Source of the DNA: Burkholderia sp. BCC0506
GTDB taxonomy: Bacteria > Pseudomonadota > Gammaproteobacteria > Burkholderiales > Burkholderiaceae
Length of the DNA: 64,000 nt
Assembly (NCBI RefSeq): GCF_902833145.1
Contig: NZ_CADFEN010000005.1
Span: 186,001-250,000 of the forward strand
Reading direction: 5' to 3'
The notes under the pieces are model-generated. The model worked only from the letters and a program-made list of their open reading frames with translations. It was not told where the DNA came from and did no database searches. Shown here piece after piece: positions 28,835-38,653 of the stretch; position 1 is the stretch's first letter, and each line of letters opens with the position of its first letter. The position numbers and the translations under genes are program-made.

Positions 28835-29839
28835 ATGGCAAGGAAGATCACTTATTCGCAGGCGATCAACGAGGCGCTCGCGCAGGAAATGGCGCGCGAC
28901 GACAGCGTGATCGTGATGGGCGAGGACAATGCGGGCGGCGCGGGCGCGCCGGGCGAGGACGACGCATGGGGCGGCGTGCTCGGCGTGACGAAGGGGCTGT
29001 TCCACAAGTTTCCGGGCCGCGTGCTCGATACGCCGCTGTCGGAGGGCGGCTACATCGGCGCGGCGGTCGGTGCGGCCGCGTGCGGGATGCGGCCCGTCGC
29101 GGAACTGATGTTCGTCGATTTCATGGGCGTGTGCTTCGACCAGATCTTCAACCAGGCCGCGAAATTCCGCTACATGTTCGGCGGCAAGGCCGTGACGCCG
29201 GTCGTGATCCGCGCGATGTACGGCGCCGGGCTGCGCGCGGCCGCGCAGCATTCGCAGATGCTCACGTCGCTGTTCACCCACATCCCGGGGCTGAAGGTCG
29301 TGTGCCCGTCGACGCCGTACGACGCGAAGGGGCTCCTGATCCAGGCGATCCGCGACAACGATCCCGTGATCTTCCTCGAACACAAGCTGCTCTATACGCG
29401 TGATGGCGACGTCCCGGAGGAATCCTATGCGATTCCGTTCGGCGAGGCGAACGTGCTGCGCGACGGCGACGACGCGACGATCGTCACGTACGGCCGGATG
29501 GTGCATCTCGCGATGGACGCGGCCGCGACGCTCGCGAAGGACGGCATCCAGTGCGACGTGATCGACCTGCGCACGACGTCGCCGCTCGACGAGGAAACGA
29601 TCCTCGAAAGCGCCGAGCGCACCGGGCGCGTGGTGGTCGTCGACGAAGCGAACCCGCGCTGCTCGATCGCGACCGACCTCGCCGCGCTCGTCGCGCAACG
29701 CGCATTCCGCTCGCTGAAGGCGCCGATCGAGCTCGTCACCGCGCCGCACACGCCCGCGCCGTTCGCCGGCGTGCTGGAAGACCTGTATATCCCGTCCGCC
29801 GATGCGATTGCGCAGGCGGTCCTGAAGACGAGGAGCTGA
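28835..29839 (+). CDS. acoB: Acetoin dehydrogenase E1 beta subunit
   Basis: A 334-residue transketolase-like beta chain with ITYSQAINEALAQEMARDDSVIVMGED at the start and DTPLSEGGYIGAAVGAAACGMRPVAELMF in the middle, then a C-terminal transketolase domain (VIDLRTTSPLDEETI). It forms the E1 heterotetramer with AcoA. It is four bases from acoC, so the two are probably coupled. Confidence 0.95.
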   Translation: MARKITYSQAINEALAQEMARDDSVIVMGEDNAGGAGAPGEDDAWGGVLGVTKGLFHKFPGRVLDTPLSEGGYIGAAVGAAACGMRPVAELMFVDFMGVCFDQIFNQAAKFRYMFGGKAVTPVVIRAMYGAGLRAAAQHSQMLTSLFTHIPGLKVVCPSTPYDAKGLLIQAIRDNDPVIFLEHKLLYTRDGDVPEESYAIPFGEANVLRDGDDATIVTYGRMVHLAMDAAATLAKDGIQCDVIDLRTTSPLDEETILESAERTGRVVVVDEANPRCSIATDLAALVAQRAFRSLKAPIELVTAPHTPAPFAGVLEDLYIPSADAIAQAVLKTRS

Positions 29840-29843
29840 CACG

Positions 29844-30959
29844 ATGTCGATTCACATGATCACGATGCCCAAGTGGGGGCTGTCGATGGAGCAGGGGCAG
29901 GTCAACGGCTGGCTGAAGGCGGTCGGCGAACGCGTGGCGAAGGGCGATGAAGTGCTCGACGTCGAGACCGACAAGATCTCGTCGGGTGTCGAGTGCGCGT
30001 TCGACGGCACGCTGCGCAGGCAGGTCGCGCAGGAGGGCGAGACGCTGCCTGTCGGCGCGCTGCTCGGCGTGGTCGCGGCCGCCGACGCGAGCGATGCCGA
30101 CATCGATGCGGCGATCGCCGACTTCCAGCGCGATTTCGTGCCGAGCGCGGCTGCCGACGACGCGGCCGGCCCGCAGCCCGAAAAGGCGCAGATCGGCGGT
30201 CGGACGATCCGGTTCCTGAAGCTGGGCGACGGTTCGGGCACGCCGGCCGTGCTGATCCATGGGTTCGGCGGCGACCTGAACAACTGGCTGTTCAATCACG
30301 CGGAGCTCGCCGCGCACCGGCCGGTGTGGGCGCTCGATCTGCCCGGCCACGGCGAATCGGGCAAGGCGGTCGAGACCGGCAGCCTCGACGAACTGGCCGA
30401 CGCGGTGCTCGCGCTGCTCGACGCGCAGCACATCGAGCGCGCGCACCTGATCGGCCACTCGATGGGCGGCGCGGTCGCGATGACGGTGGCCGAGCGCGCG
30501 CCGCAACGCGTCGTGTCGCTCACGCTGATCGCGAGCGCGGGGCTCGGCGCCGACATCAACCGCGCGTACATCGACGGCTTCGTCGCCGGCAACAGCCGCA
30601 ACACGCTGAAGCCGCACCTCGGCGCGCTGTTCGCGGACGACGCGCTGGTCACGCGGCAGCTCGTCGACGATCTCGTCAAGTACAAGCGGCTCGAGGGCGT
30701 GCCGGCCGCGCTGGAGAAGATCGCGAACGCCGCGTTCGACGGCGCGACGCAGCGGCGCGTGTTCCGCGACCGGCTCGCGACGCTCGCGCCGCGCACGCTC
30801 GTGATCTGGGGCGAGCGCGACCAGGTGATCCCCGCGCGGCACGCGCAGGGCTTGCCGGACGGCGTGCGTACCGAGGTGATCGCCGGCGGCGGGCACATGG
30901 TGCAGATGGAGGCGGCCGCCGACGTGAACCGCCTGATCGTCGCGTTCCTCGGAGACTGA
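29844..30959 (+). CDS. acoC: AcoC, lipoyl-carrying acetyltransferase component with alpha/beta-hydrolase domain
   Basis: A 371-residue two-domain protein. The N-terminal lipoyl domain (about 1-80) has the lipoylated lysine in [13 protein letters not shown] short linker leads to an alpha/beta-hydrolase domain ([13 protein letters not shown], nucleophile elbow [10 protein letters not shown]-terminal GGGHMVQME). This differs from the CoA-acyltransferase fold of pyruvate dehydrogenase E2 but matches known AcoC proteins. It passes the acetyl group to CoA. The lipA paralogue starts two bases after its stop. Confidence 0.94.
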   Translation: MSIHMITMPKWGLSMEQGQVNGWLKAVGERVAKGDEVLDVETDKISSGVECAFDGTLRRQVAQEGETLPVGALLGVVAAADASDADIDAAIADFQRDFVPSAAADDAAGPQPEKAQIGGRTIRFLKLGDGSGTPAVLIHGFGGDLNNWLFNHAELAAHRPVWALDLPGHGESGKAVETGSLDELADAVLALLDAQHIERAHLIGHSMGGAVAMTVAERAPQRVVSLTLIASAGLGADINRAYIDGFVAGNSRNTLKPHLGALFADDALVTRQLVDDLVKYKRLEGVPAALEKIANAAFDGATQRRVFRDRLATLAPRTLVIWGERDQVIPARHAQGLPDGVRTEVIAGGGHMVQMEAAADVNRLIVAFLGD

Positions 30960-30961
30960 CG

Positions 30962-31927
30962 ATGGCCGCCGCGCTCGAACGATCCAGCCTCACGGCGCTC
31001 GGCCAGCCCGGCGCAAGAAGCCGCGACAAGCTCGCGCGCATTCCGGTGCGCGTCGAACCCGCGGCCGGTGCGGCGCTGCCGAAGCCGCCGTGGCTGCGCG
31101 CGCGGCCGATGATGAGCGCGGCGGTGGCCGACATGGCCGCCATGCTGCGCGAGCATCGGCTGCATTCCGTCTGCGAGGAGGCGATGTGTCCGAACATCGG
31201 CGAATGCTTCGCGCAGCGCACCGCGACCTTCATGATCATGGGCGGGCTCTGCACGCGGCGCTGCCCGTTCTGCGACGTCGCGCACGGCCGCCCCGAACCG
31301 CTCGATCCCGACGAGCCCGCGCGGCTGGCCGACGCGGCGGAGGCGCTCGGGTTGCGCTACGTCGTGATCACGTCGGTCGACCGCGACGACCTGCGCGACG
31401 GCGGCGCCGCGCATTTCGCCGCATGCATCGCGGCGGTGCGCGCGAGCGTGCCGGGCATCGGCGTCGAGGTGCTGACGCCGGACTTCCGCGGCCGCGCGGC
31501 ACGTGCGCTCGATGCGTTGTCGTCGGCGTGGCCCGATGTGTTCAACCACAACATCGAGACGGTGCCGTCGCTGTACCGGGCGGCGCGGCCGGGCGCCGAC
31601 TATCGCGGCTCGCTCGAACTGCTCGCGCAGGCGAAGGCCGCGCGGCCGACGCTCGTGACGAAATCGGGATTGATGCTGGGCCTCGGCGAGCGCGACGACG
31701 AGGTGCGCGACACGCTGCGCGACCTGCGCGCGCACGAGGTCGACGTGCTGACGCTCGGCCAGTATCTGGCGCCGTCGGCGCACCATTTGCCGGTGCGGCG
31801 CTACGTGAGCCCGGACGCCTTCGCCGCGTGGCGCGACGAGGCGCTCGCGCTCGGTTTCAGGGAAGTGGTCGCCGGCCCGCTCGTGCGGTCGTCGTATCAC
31901 GCGGCCGACGTGCTGGAGCGCGCGTAG
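30962..31927 (+). CDS. lipA: Lipoyl synthase paralogue in the aco operon
   Basis: A 321-residue radical-SAM enzyme that inserts sulfur into octanoyl groups on lipoyl domains. Both clusters are recognisable: Cys71, Cys76 and Cys82 (auxiliary cluster, [12 protein letters not shown]) and Cys97, Cys101 and Cys104 (CTRRCPFC, the radical-SAM cluster). The position directly after acoC suggests it serves the AcoC lipoyl domain. The housekeeping lipA-lipB pair is not in this window. No dihydrolipoamide dehydrogenase (E3) gene follows. Confidence 0.94.
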   Translation: MAAALERSSLTALGQPGARSRDKLARIPVRVEPAAGAALPKPPWLRARPMMSAAVADMAAMLREHRLHSVCEEAMCPNIGECFAQRTATFMIMGGLCTRRCPFCDVAHGRPEPLDPDEPARLADAAEALGLRYVVITSVDRDDLRDGGAAHFAACIAAVRASVPGIGVEVLTPDFRGRAARALDALSSAWPDVFNHNIETVPSLYRAARPGADYRGSLELLAQAKAARPTLVTKSGLMLGLGERDDEVRDTLRDLRAHEVDVLTLGQYLAPSAHHLPVRRYVSPDAFAAWRDEALALGFREVVAGPLVRSSYHAADVLERA

Positions 31928-31938
31928 CGCGCCGTGCG

Positions 31939-33294
31939 TCAGGCCGCGGTAGTGGCGTGCGCGCGGCCGATGCGGCGCAGGTACAGCACGAGCCCCGCGC
32001 CCGCGAGCATCAGGCTGACCGTGTTCGCGAACCAGAAGCCGCGCGCGCCGGTCAGCCACGCGGGCGCGATGCCGCCCACGTCGAAGCCGAGCAGGTAGCC
32101 GCCGCAGAGTCCGACGCCCCACAGCGCGACCGCATAGATCACGGTCGGCACGACCGCCACCTTGTACGCGCGCAGCACGAACGCCGACGTGACCTGCAGC
32201 GCATCGAACACGTGGTAGCACGCGACGATCGCGACGAGCGGCATCGCGGCCGCGGCGACCGCCGGATTCGGCGTATAGCCGCCGATGATCAGCGGCCGCA
32301 GCGCGAACACGAGCACGCCATAGGCGCTCGCCACGCCGCACGCGAAGATCACGCTGTGCCGGCCGAGCAGCCGCGCTTCCTCGGCGCGTCCGGCGCCGAG
32401 CGCGCGTGCGACGAGCGTCGATGCCGCCACGCCGATCGACAGCGGCGTCATGTACAGCACCGCGCCGATGTTGCCGGCGATCTGGTGGCCGGCGAGCGTC
32501 GTCGTGCCGAACTGCGCGATGAACAGCGCCATGCAGGTGTACGACGTGACCTCGATCAGGTACGACAGGCCCATCGGCACGCCGAGCGTCAGGAGCGCCT
32601 TCTGGCGTTGCCAGACGGGCCAGCAGAAGCGCGAGAAGATCGCGAGCGGCGCGAACACGTCGAGCTTCGCGAGCAGCGTGTAGCCGATCAGCGCGAGCGC
32701 CCAGTTGATCAGCGTGCTCGCGAGCCCGCAGCCGGGGCCGCCGAGCGCCGGTACGCCGAAGCCGCCGAAGATGAACCACACGTTCAGCGGAAACTTGAGC
32801 AGCAGCGCGCCGATCTGCAGGATCATCGCGAGCCGCGGCTTGCCGGCCGCGTTGGTCAGCGCGTTGTAGATGCGGAAGACGAGACTGGCGGGCAGCCCGT
32901 ACGACAGGATGCGCAGGTAGTCGACGGTGCGGTCGTGCAGCGCGGCGGGGGTGTGCGCGACGCGCAGCAGCGGCTCGGGAAAATGCAGCAGCAGGAAGCC
33001 GGGAATCGCGAGCAGCAGCGCGAGCCACAGCGCCTGGCGTACCTCCTCGCCGATCTCGGCATAGCGCCGCGCACCGTACAACTGCCCGGCGATCGGCTGC
33101 AGCGCGGACAGGATGCCGGTCAGGCCGATATAGATCGATACGTAGATCGACGAGCCGAGCCCGAGCGCGGCGAGATCGACGGCCGAGTAGCGGCCGACCA
33201 TCGCGGTGTCGATCACGCCGAACGCGATGATCGCGAGCTGGCCGACCAGCACCGGCCACGCGAGACCGACGATCCGGCGGATGTCGCCGAACAT
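31939..33294 (-). CDS. MATE-family efflux transporter (NorM-like)
   Basis: A 451-residue membrane protein with twelve hydrophobic segments in two similar halves, as in NorM-type sodium- or proton-driven multidrug exporters (RIVGLAWPVLVGQLAIIAFGVIDTAMVGRYS; second half FGTTTLAGHQIAGNIGAVLYM). The substrate cannot be told. It starts two bases after the stop of the membrane glycosyltransferase gene, so the two are translated together. It is convergent with the aco operon, 11 bases away, with no clear terminator between. Confidence 0.9.
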   Translation of the reverse strand: MFGDIRRIVGLAWPVLVGQLAIIAFGVIDTAMVGRYSAVDLAALGLGSSIYVSIYIGLTGILSALQPIAGQLYGARRYAEIGEEVRQALWLALLLAIPGFLLLHFPEPLLRVAHTPAALHDRTVDYLRILSYGLPASLVFRIYNALTNAAGKPRLAMILQIGALLLKFPLNVWFIFGGFGVPALGGPGCGLASTLINWALALIGYTLLAKLDVFAPLAIFSRFCWPVWQRQKALLTLGVPMGLSYLIEVTSYTCMALFIAQFGTTTLAGHQIAGNIGAVLYMTPLSIGVAASTLVARALGAGRAEEARLLGRHSVIFACGVASAYGVLVFALRPLIIGGYTPNPAVAAAAMPLVAIVACYHVFDALQVTSAFVLRAYKVAVVPTVIYAVALWGVGLCGGYLLGFDVGGIAPAWLTGARGFWFANTVSLMLAGAGLVLYLRRIGRAHATTAA

Positions 33295-33296
33295 CG

Positions 33297-35054
33297 TCAA
33301 TCGGCCGCCTGGCGGCGCGGCGGGCGCCGCTTGACGGGCGTCTTCGGCCGTTCGATGCGCTCGTACAGGCGGAAGCGCTCGTCGCGGTCGGCGACGCGGC
33401 GGCCTTCCCAGACGAGACGCCACACGTATTGCGACATCGCGCTCGGCTCGCCGAAGTCGGCGCGGTCCTGGCGCAGGATCACGTCGCAGTCGCCGGAGAA
33501 ATCGAAGTGCATGCCGCCGAAATACGCGAACGTCGCGATCTGCGCGTCGCCGAGCCGCACGGGCGAGATGCACTCGTAGTCGGAAGGCAGGTGCACGGCG
33601 ATCTGTTCGGCGACGTCGCGATAGGTCCGGCCGTAGTTGACGATCGGCAGCCACAGCGTCATCAGCAGCACCCACATCAGCGTGGTGCCCGCGCTCGACA
33701 GCACGACGCTGCGCCACAGCACCTTCGGCTGCCGCGACACGCGCCAGCGCGCGAGGAAGCACCAGCACACGGTGACGATCACCGCGCAGACGAACGACAG
33801 GATCTTGAAGTGCGGCTCGTAGCCGGGCACGAGGCGCGCGAGGTTGCGCGCGAGCGGATGCGGGAAGCCGGTGAGCGACGCGAGCCACACGAGCCATACG
33901 AAGGTGCCGAGGATCGTGAAGCTCAGCACCGCGAACCAGTCGATCGCGTTGATCGCGCCGCGCTTGAGCGTCGGCAGCGCGAACGTCGCGAGCACCGCGA
34001 GCGGCGGCAGCAGCAGCATGTACATGCGGTTCGACTGCTGGCTTTGCAGGATCACGAGCGCGACGAGCGGCACGGCGACCGACAGCGGAATCGCGATGTG
34101 CGCACGACGGCGCATGCCGGCCCAGCTCCACCACGCCCAGATCGCGAGCGGCCACGCGGGCCACGTGAACAGCGGCAGGTTCTTCGCCGCATAGCCGAGC
34201 ACGGCTGTCGGCGGGCCCGAAAAGCGCATCAGGCTGCCGTGGATCCACTGGTTGAAGAACCACGCGGCGTCGTCCGGCGCCGCGACGAAGGCGGCGAGCG
34301 GCCACAGCGCGAAGATCGCGGCCGCGAGCGGCAGGCCGATCAGCGGCAGGCGCAGGTTGCGCATTTCGGGCGTGACGAGCCACAGCGCGGCCGTGCCCGC
34401 GAGCAGCGCGACGACCAGCACCGGGTTGCCGGACAGCGCGACGAGGCCGATCGCGAGGCCCCACCACAGTGCGCCTTGCAGCGGCTTGTCGATGCCGCGC
34501 ACGATCCCGTACACGAGCATCGCGATCCACGCGAACTGCGCGAGTTGCGGCGTCGTTTCGTGCCCGCGTTCCGCGAGGCCGAAGCAGGCGACGAGCACCA
34601 GCAGCGCGCCGTCCGCGAGCGTGCGGCCGTAGTCGCGCGGCTCGGGCTCGCCGCCGAATGCGTATTTGAACGGTTGAACCTCGGCGCGCCGGCCAAGCAG
34701 GTAGGCCGCGTACCAGACGAACGCGCATGCGACGCAGAACAGCACGCCGGTATCGACGCGCGATGCGTTGCTCGCGTCGACCCACGGGCCGAGGCCGCGG
34801 ATCGACAGCGCGCCGAGCCAGTAGCCGAGCGGCCCGTCGGTCGTGATGAACTTGCCGACCAGGTTCGGCAGCAGCCAGTCGTGCCAGCCGCCCCTGGCCA
34901 TCGTCCACATCACGCCGAAGCCCGCCGCGTCCTCGTTTTTCCACGGGTCGCGGCCGAACAGGCCGAACGCCGCGTAGACGAGGCAGAGCGTGAGCAGCAG
35001 CCAGCGCGGCAGCGCACGCGTGGCGGAGGCGGTGAGACGGACGACAGGCTTCAT
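33297..35054 (-). CDS. ArnT-like integral membrane glycosyltransferase, function unknown
   Basis: A 585-residue polytopic protein with at least ten membrane segments and a soluble C-terminal domain of about 120 residues. The first loop (FGRDPWKNEDAAGFGVMWTM, then TDGPLGYWLGAL) lines up with the ArnT loop SDEGRYAEMA...EKPPLQTWFNAL, and the Asp/Glu positions are partly kept, suggesting a GT83/PMT-type fold using a polyprenyl-phosphate sugar donor. The acceptor is unknown. The ATG at 35054 is preferred over readings to 35129. It is the first gene of a two-gene unit with the MATE transporter. Confidence 0.75.
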   Translation of the reverse strand: MKPVVRLTASATRALPRWLLLTLCLVYAAFGLFGRDPWKNEDAAGFGVMWTMARGGWHDWLLPNLVGKFITTDGPLGYWLGALSIRGLGPWVDASNASRVDTGVLFCVACAFVWYAAYLLGRRAEVQPFKYAFGGEPEPRDYGRTLADGALLVLVACFGLAERGHETTPQLAQFAWIAMLVYGIVRGIDKPLQGALWWGLAIGLVALSGNPVLVVALLAGTAALWLVTPEMRNLRLPLIGLPLAAAIFALWPLAAFVAAPDDAAWFFNQWIHGSLMRFSGPPTAVLGYAAKNLPLFTWPAWPLAIWAWWSWAGMRRRAHIAIPLSVAVPLVALVILQSQQSNRMYMLLLPPLAVLATFALPTLKRGAINAIDWFAVLSFTILGTFVWLVWLASLTGFPHPLARNLARLVPGYEPHFKILSFVCAVIVTVCWCFLARWRVSRQPKVLWRSVVLSSAGTTLMWVLLMTLWLPIVNYGRTYRDVAEQIAVHLPSDYECISPVRLGDAQIATFAYFGGMHFDFSGDCDVILRQDRADFGEPSAMSQYVWRLVWEGRRVADRDERFRLYERIERPKTPVKRRPPRRQAAD

Positions 35055-35203
35055 GCAGATGAGCGATTTGTTATGGGCGGGCGGCCGGCGCGGTGGCGCG
35101 CGGTCGAGCCGGTTTCGAGCATCCGGCATTGTAGTCGCGCCCGCTGTTGTGCGTCAGGTCGTTGCCCGGGCGCCGGTCGGCGCCTTTCCGGGCGGGCAGA
35201 GAC

Positions 35204-35232
35204 AAAAAAGGGCAGCCTGGGCTGCCCTTTTG
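35204..35232. terminator. Bidirectional terminator after rpmE2
   Basis: AAAAGGGCAGC paired with GCTGCCCTTTT around a 3-base loop, with A and T runs on the two sides. It lies 42 bases past the rpmE2 stop and isolates that gene from the glycosyltransferase unit. Confidence 0.85.
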
Positions 35233-35273
35233 TGCGGTACCGGTGCATTGCAACCACCGGATCGGTGCAACGC

Positions 35274-35540
35274 TTACTTCGCTGCAGCCTTGCCGCTGGC
35301 GCGTGCGCCGAACTTGTTCTTGAACTTCTCGACACGGCCTGCCGTGTCCATGATCTTTTGCTGACCCGTGTAGAACGAGTGCGATTCCGACGACACTTCG
35401 ATCTTGGCGAGCGGGTAGGTCTTGCCTTCGTGTTCGATGGTTTCACGCGTCTGGATCGTCGAGCGCGTGATGAACTTGAAGCCGTTCGACATGTCTTGGA
35501 AGACGACTTCGCGGTAGTCCGGGTGAATGCCAGGTTTCAT
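35274..35540 (-). CDS. rpmE2: 50S ribosomal protein L31, type B
   Basis: An 88-residue ribosomal protein starting [16 protein letters not shown], with the [24 protein letters not shown] block. It has no cysteine, so it is the zinc-independent form. In many bacteria this form replaces zinc-binding L31 when zinc is scarce; here no Zur box was recognised upstream. AAGGAAA precedes the ATG. A strong terminator follows. Confidence 0.97.
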   Translation of the reverse strand: MKPGIHPDYREVVFQDMSNGFKFITRSTIQTRETIEHEGKTYPLAKIEVSSESHSFYTGQQKIMDTAGRVEKFKNKFGARASGKAAAK

Positions 35541-35696
35541 GATTTTCCTTGGTGATAGCGGTAGCCAACCCGCCGCTTGCCGTGTCGAGCCGCCCCGATG
35601 GGACGATCCGGCGGACGCCAAGCCCGGCGCGAGCCACTTGCCTAAGGTCGAAAAACGGCGATTATGCCAGAAAATCAGACGGTTGACGAATAATTT

Positions 35697-36530
35697 TCAC
35701 GGTGCGTCGAGCGCGCCGGTGCCGGCCGGATCCTGCCGGTAGTAGCGCGCGAGCAGCCGGTACAGCTCCGGAAATTCGGACTCGAACGCTTTCGGCCGCA
35801 CGAACAGCGCCTCGCTGCACACCGCGAAGAACTCCGACGGGTGATCGGCCGCATAGGGATCGATCAGCGAGTCGCGCTCGAAGCGCGCCCACGCGCGCTC
35901 CGGCACCGCGTCGACGCGCGCGCAGAACTGGTCGTACGCATGTTCGAACACGTCGGCCCACGCCTGCGCATCGAGGTGCGGCGCATGCCAGCGGCGAAAA
36001 AGGGGCGGATAGCCGTCGGCCGCGCCGTTGACCATGTCGATCTTGTGCGCGAACTCGTGGATCACGACGTTGTACGCATCCCGGCCGTCCGTCATCTGCG
36101 CGTCCTCCCACGACAGGATCACGGGGCCGCCTTCCCATGCCTCGCCGCTCGCATCCTGCTCGACTTCGTGGACGACGCCGTCCTCGTCCTGCACGGTCTT
36201 GCGGATCACGAATTCGCCCGGATACACGACGACGCCGACCCAGCCGTCGTACAGCGACAGGTCGAGATTGAGCACGGGCAGGCAGGCCTGCGCGGCGATC
36301 GCGACGATCATCGCGTCGGTCAGCTCGAGCCCGTGCGCGGTCGAAAACGATTTTTTCGCGATGAACAGGCTCGTCAGCTCGCGCAGCCGGCCGAGTGCGT
36401 CGGGCGGGAGGTGGGCGAGGAACGGCAGGCGCTCGACGGTTTCGTGCCACAGCGCGTCGGGAATCGGATGGCTGCGCAGCGCGCGGTCGCGGCGGCGATC
36501 GTCGAACCAGCGGGTCAGTTTCGAGAGCAT
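35697..36530 (-). CDS. mtfA: MtfA-family zinc-dependent peptidase
   Basis: A 277-residue cytoplasmic protein with the zincin motif HEFAH in YNVVIHEFAHKIDMVNGAADG (about residue 157) and a downstream Glu in DHPSEFFAVCSEALF. E. coli MtfA has aminopeptidase activity and binds the repressor Mlc, influencing glucose uptake. Burkholderia lacks the same sugar system, so the partner here is unknown. It lies 38 bases after the MFS gene on the same strand. Confidence 0.92.
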   Translation of the reverse strand: MLSKLTRWFDDRRRDRALRSHPIPDALWHETVERLPFLAHLPPDALGRLRELTSLFIAKKSFSTAHGLELTDAMIVAIAAQACLPVLNLDLSLYDGWVGVVVYPGEFVIRKTVQDEDGVVHEVEQDASGEAWEGGPVILSWEDAQMTDGRDAYNVVIHEFAHKIDMVNGAADGYPPLFRRWHAPHLDAQAWADVFEHAYDQFCARVDAVPERAWARFERDSLIDPYAADHPSEFFAVCSEALFVRPKAFESEFPELYRLLARYYRQDPAGTGALDAP

Positions 36531-36568
36531 GGAGGCGGCGGACGAAAATCCAAAGCCTGTCTTTTAAC

Positions 36569-38125
36569 TCAATCGATCTGTTTTTGCCATGCCGCGAAGA
36601 GGCCGCCGACGAGCGCCACGCCCGCGAGGAAGTAAAAACCGTCGAGCGACGCGAGGAACGACGCCTGTTGCGCCACCATCCGCGCGATCGACGCGATCGC
36701 GAGGCCGTGCGCGTCGTTCAGCGCGTGGCCGGCTGCCGCATAGCCGCGCGTCAGCGCATCGACGGTCTGCTGGAACAACGGGTCGAATGCGTTCGCGCGC
36801 TCGACGAGCCGCGTCTGGTGCACGGCCACGCGATGCTGCTCGACGATGATCACCGACGACGTCGCGAACGAGATCGTCAGTTGCCGCACGATGTTCTTCA
36901 GCCGGTAACCGTGCGTGTATTCGTCGATCGCGAAGATCCGGAACGTGAGGTTCGCGACCGGCAGCACGATGAACAGCAGCAGTAACCCGCGCAACAGCAG
37001 CGGAACGATCAGCGCGGCTTCGCCGACCTGCGGCGTCATCCGCGTCATCCACAGCGCGGCCGTGACGGCGATCGCGAACCCCGGCACGACGAACCACTTC
37101 CTGTGCGTGACGAATTTCGCGTAGCGCAGGTAGGCGAACAGCGCCGTGGCCGAGATCAGCGACATCGTGCCGACCAGGCGCCCGGCATTCTCGACCGGAT
37201 AGCCGAGCCCGCCCTCGAGAAACCGCGACGTCAGGTAACTGAAGCCCGTCGACTCGTAGTAATAGAACATGTAGAGCAGCAGCCCGACCTGGAACGTGCG
37301 CTCGCGGAATGCATGCAGCCGCACGAGCGGCGTCGGGTGATGCCACTGGTGATACGCGAACCACGCGAGCGCGGCGAGCCCCGCGAATGTCAGCCCGATC
37401 AGCATCGGCGAGCCGCTGTAGAGCTGGTAATGCACCTGCTGCAGCACGATCTGCAGCGCGCCTTGCGCGAGCGCGAACACGACGTACGGCCAGAAATGCC
37501 CGGAACCGCGTTCGTCGTCCGGCGTGCGGCCCGAATCGGGCAGCGTGAGCAGCGCGAGGATCGCGAACGCGATGCCGGCCGGCGCCGTGCACGCGAACAG
37601 CGCGCGCCACGTCGAATGGGCGACCAGCAATCCGCCGACGATCGGCGCGAGCGCACTGCCGAGCAGGATCATGATCAGGAACGCGCGCGTCGCGGGCGGC
37701 CGTTCCTGCGGCTTGAAGCTGATCTGGATCAGGATCCGGCACGCGCCCATCATCGGGCCGATGAAATAGCCCTGAAAGCCGCGCGCGAACGCCAGCTCCA
37801 GCGACGTGTCGGCCAGCGCCGCCGCGATCGCGCCGAACGAGAACATCAGCATGCAGCCCGCGACGTAGCGGCGATGGCCGAGCCGGTCGACCCACCATTG
37901 CTGCTGCAGGATGCCGAGCACGGCCGTGACCGCGTAGGCGCTCGACGACCACACGAGTTCGTCGGGCGACGCGTTGATGCCGCCGGCGATGTAGCTCGCG
38001 AAAAACGAGAAGACCGCGTTGTCGAAGTAGTCGATGCCGGTGACGAGCGCGAGCGCCCACGGAAACAGGTCCGCGCGCAGGTTCGCGCGGCTCCACAGCC
38101 GCGACCGGCCGGGCACCGCGTTCAT
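36569..38125 (-). CDS. MFS transporter, DHA2-like
   Basis: A 518-residue major-facilitator protein with about fourteen hydrophobic segments, similar to drug/proton antiporters of the EmrB/DHA2 kind. The N-terminus ALALVTGIDYFDNAVFSFFASYIAGG and the loop WWVDRLGHRR carry typical motifs. A soluble stretch near the C-terminus (about 425-475) precedes the last helix. It overlaps the MerR gene by four bases (ATGA), so its expression is tied to that regulator. Confidence 0.9.
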   Translation of the reverse strand: MNAVPGRSRLWSRANLRADLFPWALALVTGIDYFDNAVFSFFASYIAGGINASPDELVWSSSAYAVTAVLGILQQQWWVDRLGHRRYVAGCMLMFSFGAIAAALADTSLELAFARGFQGYFIGPMMGACRILIQISFKPQERPPATRAFLIMILLGSALAPIVGGLLVAHSTWRALFACTAPAGIAFAILALLTLPDSGRTPDDERGSGHFWPYVVFALAQGALQIVLQQVHYQLYSGSPMLIGLTFAGLAALAWFAYHQWHHPTPLVRLHAFRERTFQVGLLLYMFYYYESTGFSYLTSRFLEGGLGYPVENAGRLVGTMSLISATALFAYLRYAKFVTHRKWFVVPGFAIAVTAALWMTRMTPQVGEAALIVPLLLRGLLLLFIVLPVANLTFRIFAIDEYTHGYRLKNIVRQLTISFATSSVIIVEQHRVAVHQTRLVERANAFDPLFQQTVDALTRGYAAAGHALNDAHGLAIASIARMVAQQASFLASLDGFYFLAGVALVGGLFAAWQKQID

Positions 38126-38622
38126 TCGCGATCCTTGCGTGCGCGCCGCGCGCCGGCTTCTGCCCGCCGCTGCGCGATCAGCGCATCGGCGTTTTCGCCG
38201 GCGAGGCGCCGCTCGACGTAGTCGATGTCGTGCTGCAGTTCCTTGCGCAGCGCGACGGCTTCCTTCAGCTCGCGCTGGACGGCCGCGATCCGCCGGTCGA
38301 GCGTGTCGATCTGCTCGGCGAGGCCGGCGCGGATGTCGCGCAGCGACGCGTCCGAATAGCGGCGCCGGCCGTCGCCCGTTTCCTCCAGCGGACGCTTGAG
38401 CATTTCGGTGATGCCGTGCAGCGAGAAGCCGAGCGCACGCAGCCGCAGGATGCGCGCGAAGCGCTCGAGGTCGGCTTCGTCGTAGAGGCGGTAGCGGCCT
38501 TCGCTGCGCGACGGCGTGACGAGCCCGCGCTCTTCGTAATATTTGAGCGTGCGCGGCGTGACGCCGAGCCGCGACGCGGCGTCGCTGACGGTCAATAGCG
38601 GGGTGGAGGCATCGTTCGGCAT
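38122..38622 (-). CDS. MerR-family regulator of the adjacent MFS transporter
   Basis: A 166-residue regulator with the MerR DNA-binding domain (LTVSDAASRLGVTPRTLKYYEERGLV, about 10-35), the GRYRLYDEADLERF wing and a long charged coiled coil from about 100 to 150. It contains no cysteines. The start at 38622 (MPNDAS) is chosen over 38667 because the latter would run over the palindromic operator. It is upstream of and overlaps the MFS gene. Confidence 0.9.
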   Translation of the reverse strand: MPNDASTPLLTVSDAASRLGVTPRTLKYYEERGLVTPSRSEGRYRLYDEADLERFARILRLRALGFSLHGITEMLKRPLEETGDGRRRYSDASLRDIRAGLAEQIDTLDRRIAAVQRELKEAVALRKELQHDIDYVERRLAGENADALIAQRRAEAGARRARKDRE

Positions 38623-38653
38623 GGGATGTGGGGCGTTCCGCGGGGCAATGACG

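Noticed and set aside
31090-33579. An 829-codon plus-strand frame across lipA, the MATE gene and the glycosyltransferase
   Set aside because: It crosses genes of both strands and has the Arg/Ala/Glu bias of out-of-frame reading.
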